Source of the DNA: Solobacterium sp.
GTDB taxonomy: Bacteria > Bacillota_I > Bacilli_A > Erysipelotrichales > Erysipelotrichaceae
Direction: 5' to 3'
Assembly: GCA_016280695.1 (NCBI GenBank)
Contig: JAEEHG010000237.1
Span: 1-6,170, forward strand
Length of the DNA stretch: 6,170 bases
Of the stretch, positions 4,100 through 6,170 are shown piece after piece. The first letter of the stretch is position 1. The number at the start of each line of letters is the position of its first letter. A program made the translations under genes and the position numbers. Below the pieces are notes generated by a model that had not been told where the DNA came from, ran no database searches, and was given only the letters and a program-made list of their open reading frames with translations.

Positions 4100-5470
4100 A
4101 TGATCTGGGAAGGTAAACCGGAATTTGGTGACGATCTGGCCAAAACGAAAATCAGACCGCATAACACTTTTGGAGGAAAGGTAATCGAGATCCTCTATGG
4201 TGCGAAGGATGCTGAGGGTCATGCAGTTGCTCCGAAGGAAGGCACAGAGGACGGCCACGGCCGTTGGTTCGGCATTGAAGCCGATGGTGTCTATCAGATG
4301 TTCGTGTGGCAGAAGCCGGCATCCGAGGGCGGAGAAATTGAATATGGCACAGAGTATGGCGACAACGCCGTAGAGGTCATGGAAAACCAGCTGCTGCACA
4401 AGAAGGAACTGTGCCGGGAAGCTGAAGAAATCGGCAAGAACAGCGAGAATGACGCTGATGAAGAACGGCTGGCTGCCATCCGCAACGAGCTGGAAGACAT
4501 GATCAACTGGCAGACACCGAAGGATGCGGAATATGTCAAGCGTCTGGGGCTGGCTGAAGAAGCATTCCAGAGAAGAATCGGCTACATCCGTACAAACAGA
4601 AAAGACAAGGAAGACATCCTGAAGCAGGCTGAAGCGCTGAAGGAAGTCACAAACTTCAAGGAAGCCAAGCGGGCAATGCGCCGTCTGCGCAGTGACCTCA
4701 GCGAGATCAGTTCCGCCGGGGCCCAGGCTGACGAAGAATTCTGGGACGCGTTCAACAAGCTCGACCGGGATCTCCGTGACCGTGAAACAGAATACTTCTC
4801 CAATCTCGATCAGAGAAGGGAAGAGGCCAAGGCAATCAAGGAAGAAATCATTGCCAAGGCAAGGGAACTCACAGCCGGTGTAACAAACTGGAAGGCAGCG
4901 ACTGAGAAACTGAACGGACTGTTCGATTCCTGGAAGTCTGCCGGCAGCGCGGGCCGTGACCTGGATGAGGAACTGTGGCCGCAGTTCAATGAACTCCGGC
5001 AGAAGTTCTTCGAAGAACGGCAGAAGTTCTTTGATGAGAGAAATGCCCAGTTCAAGGCCAGTGTTGAGAAGAAGAATGCCCTGATTGAAGAAGCCAAGGC
5101 AATTGTTGAGAAGTCTGATCTGAGCAAGGCAATCACTGACCGCATGAAGGAACTGGATAAGGAATGGCGTTCCGCCGGTTACTCCGGAAAAGAAGACAAC
5201 GACCGTCTGTGGGATGAATTCACAAAGGTCAAGGATATGTTCTGGGGTGCCAAGAGAGACGCTGCGAACAAGCGTTTCCAGGCCCAGGTAGATGCCAAGC
5301 AGGCAGAACTGGATGCCGCAAAGAAGCAGCTGGAAGACCTGCAGTACAGACTGACCCTGGATGTTGTGCCGGTTCTCAAGGAAGACCTCGAACGCAACGT
5401 CTATCTGAAGGAAGAAGCGATCCGGAAGCTGGAAGCTGAACTGGAAGAACTGAAGGGCAGACTCAACTGA
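4100..5470 (+). CDS. DUF349 repeat-containing coiled-coil protein
   Basis: The product has 456 residues, no signal peptide and no membrane segment, so it should be cytoplasmic. Residues 1 to about 95 form a globular, Gly- and aromatic-rich domain (FGGKVIEILYG, GRWFGIEADGVYQMFVW) that I do not recognise. From about 96 it is highly charged and helical. Three DUF349-type repeats can be aligned by eye: about 158-233 (core EEFWDAF), 234-312 (SWKSAG, then EELWPQF) and 313-390 (EWRSAG, then DRLWDEF). The recurring pattern is a Trp, a Ser-Ala-Gly turn, an acidic helix start and a second Trp. Residues 96-157 look like a fourth, decayed copy (Trp137). The C-terminus (391-456) is a Lys/Glu coiled coil. 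DUF349 has no established biochemical function that I can cite. A strong ribosome binding site and dedicated promoter and terminator suggest a well-expressed single gene. Confidence 0.88.
   Translation: MIWEGKPEFGDDLAKTKIRPHNTFGGKVIEILYGAKDAEGHAVAPKEGTEDGHGRWFGIEADGVYQMFVWQKPASEGGEIEYGTEYGDNAVEVMENQLLHKKELCREAEEIGKNSENDADEERLAAIRNELEDMINWQTPKDAEYVKRLGLAEEAFQRRIGYIRTNRKDKEDILKQAEALKEVTNFKEAKRAMRRLRSDLSEISSAGAQADEEFWDAFNKLDRDLRDRETEYFSNLDQRREEAKAIKEEIIAKARELTAGVTNWKAATEKLNGLFDSWKSAGSAGRDLDEELWPQFNELRQKFFEERQKFFDERNAQFKASVEKKNALIEEAKAIVEKSDLSKAITDRMKELDKEWRSAGYSGKEDNDRLWDEFTKVKDMFWGAKRDAANKRFQAQVDAKQAELDAAKKQLEDLQYRLTLDVVPVLKEDLERNVYLKEEAIRKLEAELEELKGRLN
4997..5038 (+). repeat. Tandem 21-bp direct repeat inside the DUF349 gene
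   Basis: Two adjacent copies, 4997-5017 and 5018-5038, differ at only three bases and encode RQKFFEE then RQKFFDE. Each is exactly seven codons, one helical heptad, so the duplication lengthens the helix without changing the frame or the coil register. Confidence 0.8.
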
Positions 5471-5481
5471 ATCTGATCCGC

Positions 5482-5507
5482 AAAAGAGGACGGAATGTCC
5501 TCTTTTT
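5482..5507 (+). terminator. Rho-independent terminator of the DUF349 gene
   Basis: A perfect 10-bp stem AAAAGAGGAC (5482-5491) / GTCCTCTTTT (5497-5506) with a 5-nt GGAAT loop runs into a T-tract (5503-5507). It begins 11 nt after the stop codon. Confidence 0.92.
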
Positions 5508-5556
5508 GTTGTGCCTGTTCAGGGGAAAGAGCAGGAACAGGAATCACTGTATGATA

Positions 5557-5597
5557 TTCCCCGGGAAAGTATCGTTGCTTATAATAAAAACAGGAGG
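5557..5597 (+). promoter_or_regulatory. Upstream region of the SDR gene: short palindrome, -10 box and ribosome binding site
   Basis: TATAAT at 5580-5585 is a consensus -10 box, but the -35 position (5557-5562, TTCCCC) is poor. That position lies in a small palindrome, TTCCC-C-GGGAA (5557-5567), which could bind an activator or repressor. AGGAGG (5592-5597), 8 nt before the ATG at 5606, is a strong ribosome binding site. A transcript from this -10 would start almost at the AGGAGG; a second -10-like TATGAT (5550-5555) would give a longer leader. Confidence 0.5.
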
Positions 5598-5605
5598 ATA
5601 CCTGA

Positions 5606-6170
5606 ATGGAACAGAAACTCAAGGATAAAGTGGTAGTAATCACCGGGACAACTTCCGGTATCGGCGCGGGCATGGCCAGGCTGTTTGCGGCGCACGGCGC
5701 AAAGGTGGTCGGCAGCGGCAGACGGCAGGAAAAAGGCGAAGCGGTGGTCAGGGAGATCATTGAACAAGGCGGCGAGGCGGTATTTGTCAGGACGGATGTC
5801 CTCGAGCAGGACCAGCTTCAGAACCTGATTGATACGGCGGTAAAGACATACGGCAGGATCGATATCCTGGTCAACAATGCGGCCTATGAACCGACCAAGG
5901 TCTTTGCCGAAAACACGTATGAGGATTACCGCAAGGTAATTGATACAAACCTCGGCAGCTACATCATGGCCAGCATTTACGCGCTGAAGTATATGCGGGA
6001 ACAGAAGAGCGGGAAGATTCTGAATATCAATTCCGTAACCGCGGAGCAGGTGGTGCCTGGGGTCGGCATGTATGCCATTGCCAAGGCAGGCATTACCAAC
6101 CTGACAAAGATCATCGCCCTTGAATATGCCAAGGAGGGCATCCGCTGCAATGAAGTGAATCCGGGCCTGA
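5606..6170 (+). CDS. Short-chain dehydrogenase/reductase (SDR family), 3' partial
   Basis: This is a classical SDR, an NAD(P)H-dependent oxidoreductase acting on a carbonyl/alcohol pair. 188 residues are visible and the frame runs off the window end; full-length relatives have about 250. Seen: cofactor motif TGTTSGIG (13-20), an Arg pair in GSGRRQEK after the second strand (about 39-40), which favours NADPH, an Asp-Val pair in RTDV (about 66), NNAA (90-93, usually NNAG), the structural Asn115 in DTNLGSY, and the catalytic Ser143, Tyr156 and Lys160 (YAIAK), so the Asn-Ser-Tyr-Lys tetrad is complete. The N-P-G after the sixth strand (NEVNPGL) is also present. The closest familiar proteins are FabG-like reductases and glucose or sugar-alcohol dehydrogenases; the substrate cannot be told. 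It is separated from the DUF349 gene by a strong terminator. Confidence 0.93.
   Translation, partial: MEQKLKDKVVVITGTTSGIGAGMARLFAAHGAKVVGSGRRQEKGEAVVREIIEQGGEAVFVRTDVLEQDQLQNLIDTAVKTYGRIDILVNNAAYEPTKVFAENTYEDYRKVIDTNLGSYIMASIYALKYMREQKSGKILNINSVTAEQVVPGVGMYAIAKAGITNLTKIIALEYAKEGIRCNEVNPGL

Noticed and set aside
5006..5017. Perfect 12-bp palindrome TTCTTCGAAGAA within the DUF349 gene.
   Set aside because: It arises from the codons for Phe-Phe-Glu-Glu inside the heptad repeat and needs no regulatory explanation.
4810..5145. - strand Ser-rich frame inside the DUF349 gene.
   Set aside because: The Ser/Phe/Leu-rich product is the usual reverse reading of a Lys/Glu-rich coiled-coil gene.
5401..5760. 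- strand frame of 119 codons across the DUF349 3' end, terminator and SDR 5' end.
   Set aside because: It crosses a terminator and two real gene ends and shows no family motif or supporting ribosome binding site.

Overview
The window looks like an ordinary chromosomal segment of an anaerobic or facultatively anaerobic Bacillota (Firmicutes) bacterium with a fairly G+C-rich genome. Evidence for this is the strong AGGAGG-like ribosome binding sites before every gene, near-consensus TATAAT -10 boxes, compact A/T-flanked terminator hairpins, and an oxygen-sensitive glycyl-radical ribonucleotide reductase. A G+C-rich lineage such as some Erysipelotrichia or Clostridia would fit, but I cannot fix the family from sequence reading alone. 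All seven genes lie on the + strand. No mobile element, CRISPR array, tRNA or rRNA was seen.

Layout: (1) 1-1305 is the 3' part of nrdD (anaerobic class III ribonucleoside triphosphate reductase), with a thioredoxin/NrdH-like redoxin domain fused at its C-terminus. (2) 1369-2277 is a thioredoxin reductase-like flavoprotein behind a hairpin that may attenuate transcription. (3) 2357-2899 is a RimJ/RimL-type GNAT acetyltransferase with its own promoter and terminator. (4) 2993-3691 and 3688-4011 are azlC and azlD, a translationally coupled branched-chain amino acid exporter pair. (5) An A+T-rich promoter region of about 90 bp leads into 4100-5470, a DUF349-repeat coiled-coil protein with an unrecognised N-terminal domain. 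(6) A terminator and a 135-bp spacer precede 5606 onward, a short-chain dehydrogenase/reductase cut by the window end.

How they work together: the clearest functional unit is nrdD-redoxin plus the TrxR-like gene. The reductase makes dNTPs without oxygen, the fused CPNC redoxin is a plausible built-in electron donor to its active site, and the flavoprotein next door is the natural candidate to re-reduce that redoxin. The flavoprotein lacks the usual NADPH 2'-phosphate-binding HRRxxxR stretch, so its electron source may not be NADPH. The remaining genes are separate transcription units with no evident pathway link. The most interesting points are the redoxin fusion with its unusual partner reductase, and the DUF349 protein, whose function is not established. 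I found no clear sign of a wholly new multi-gene system.
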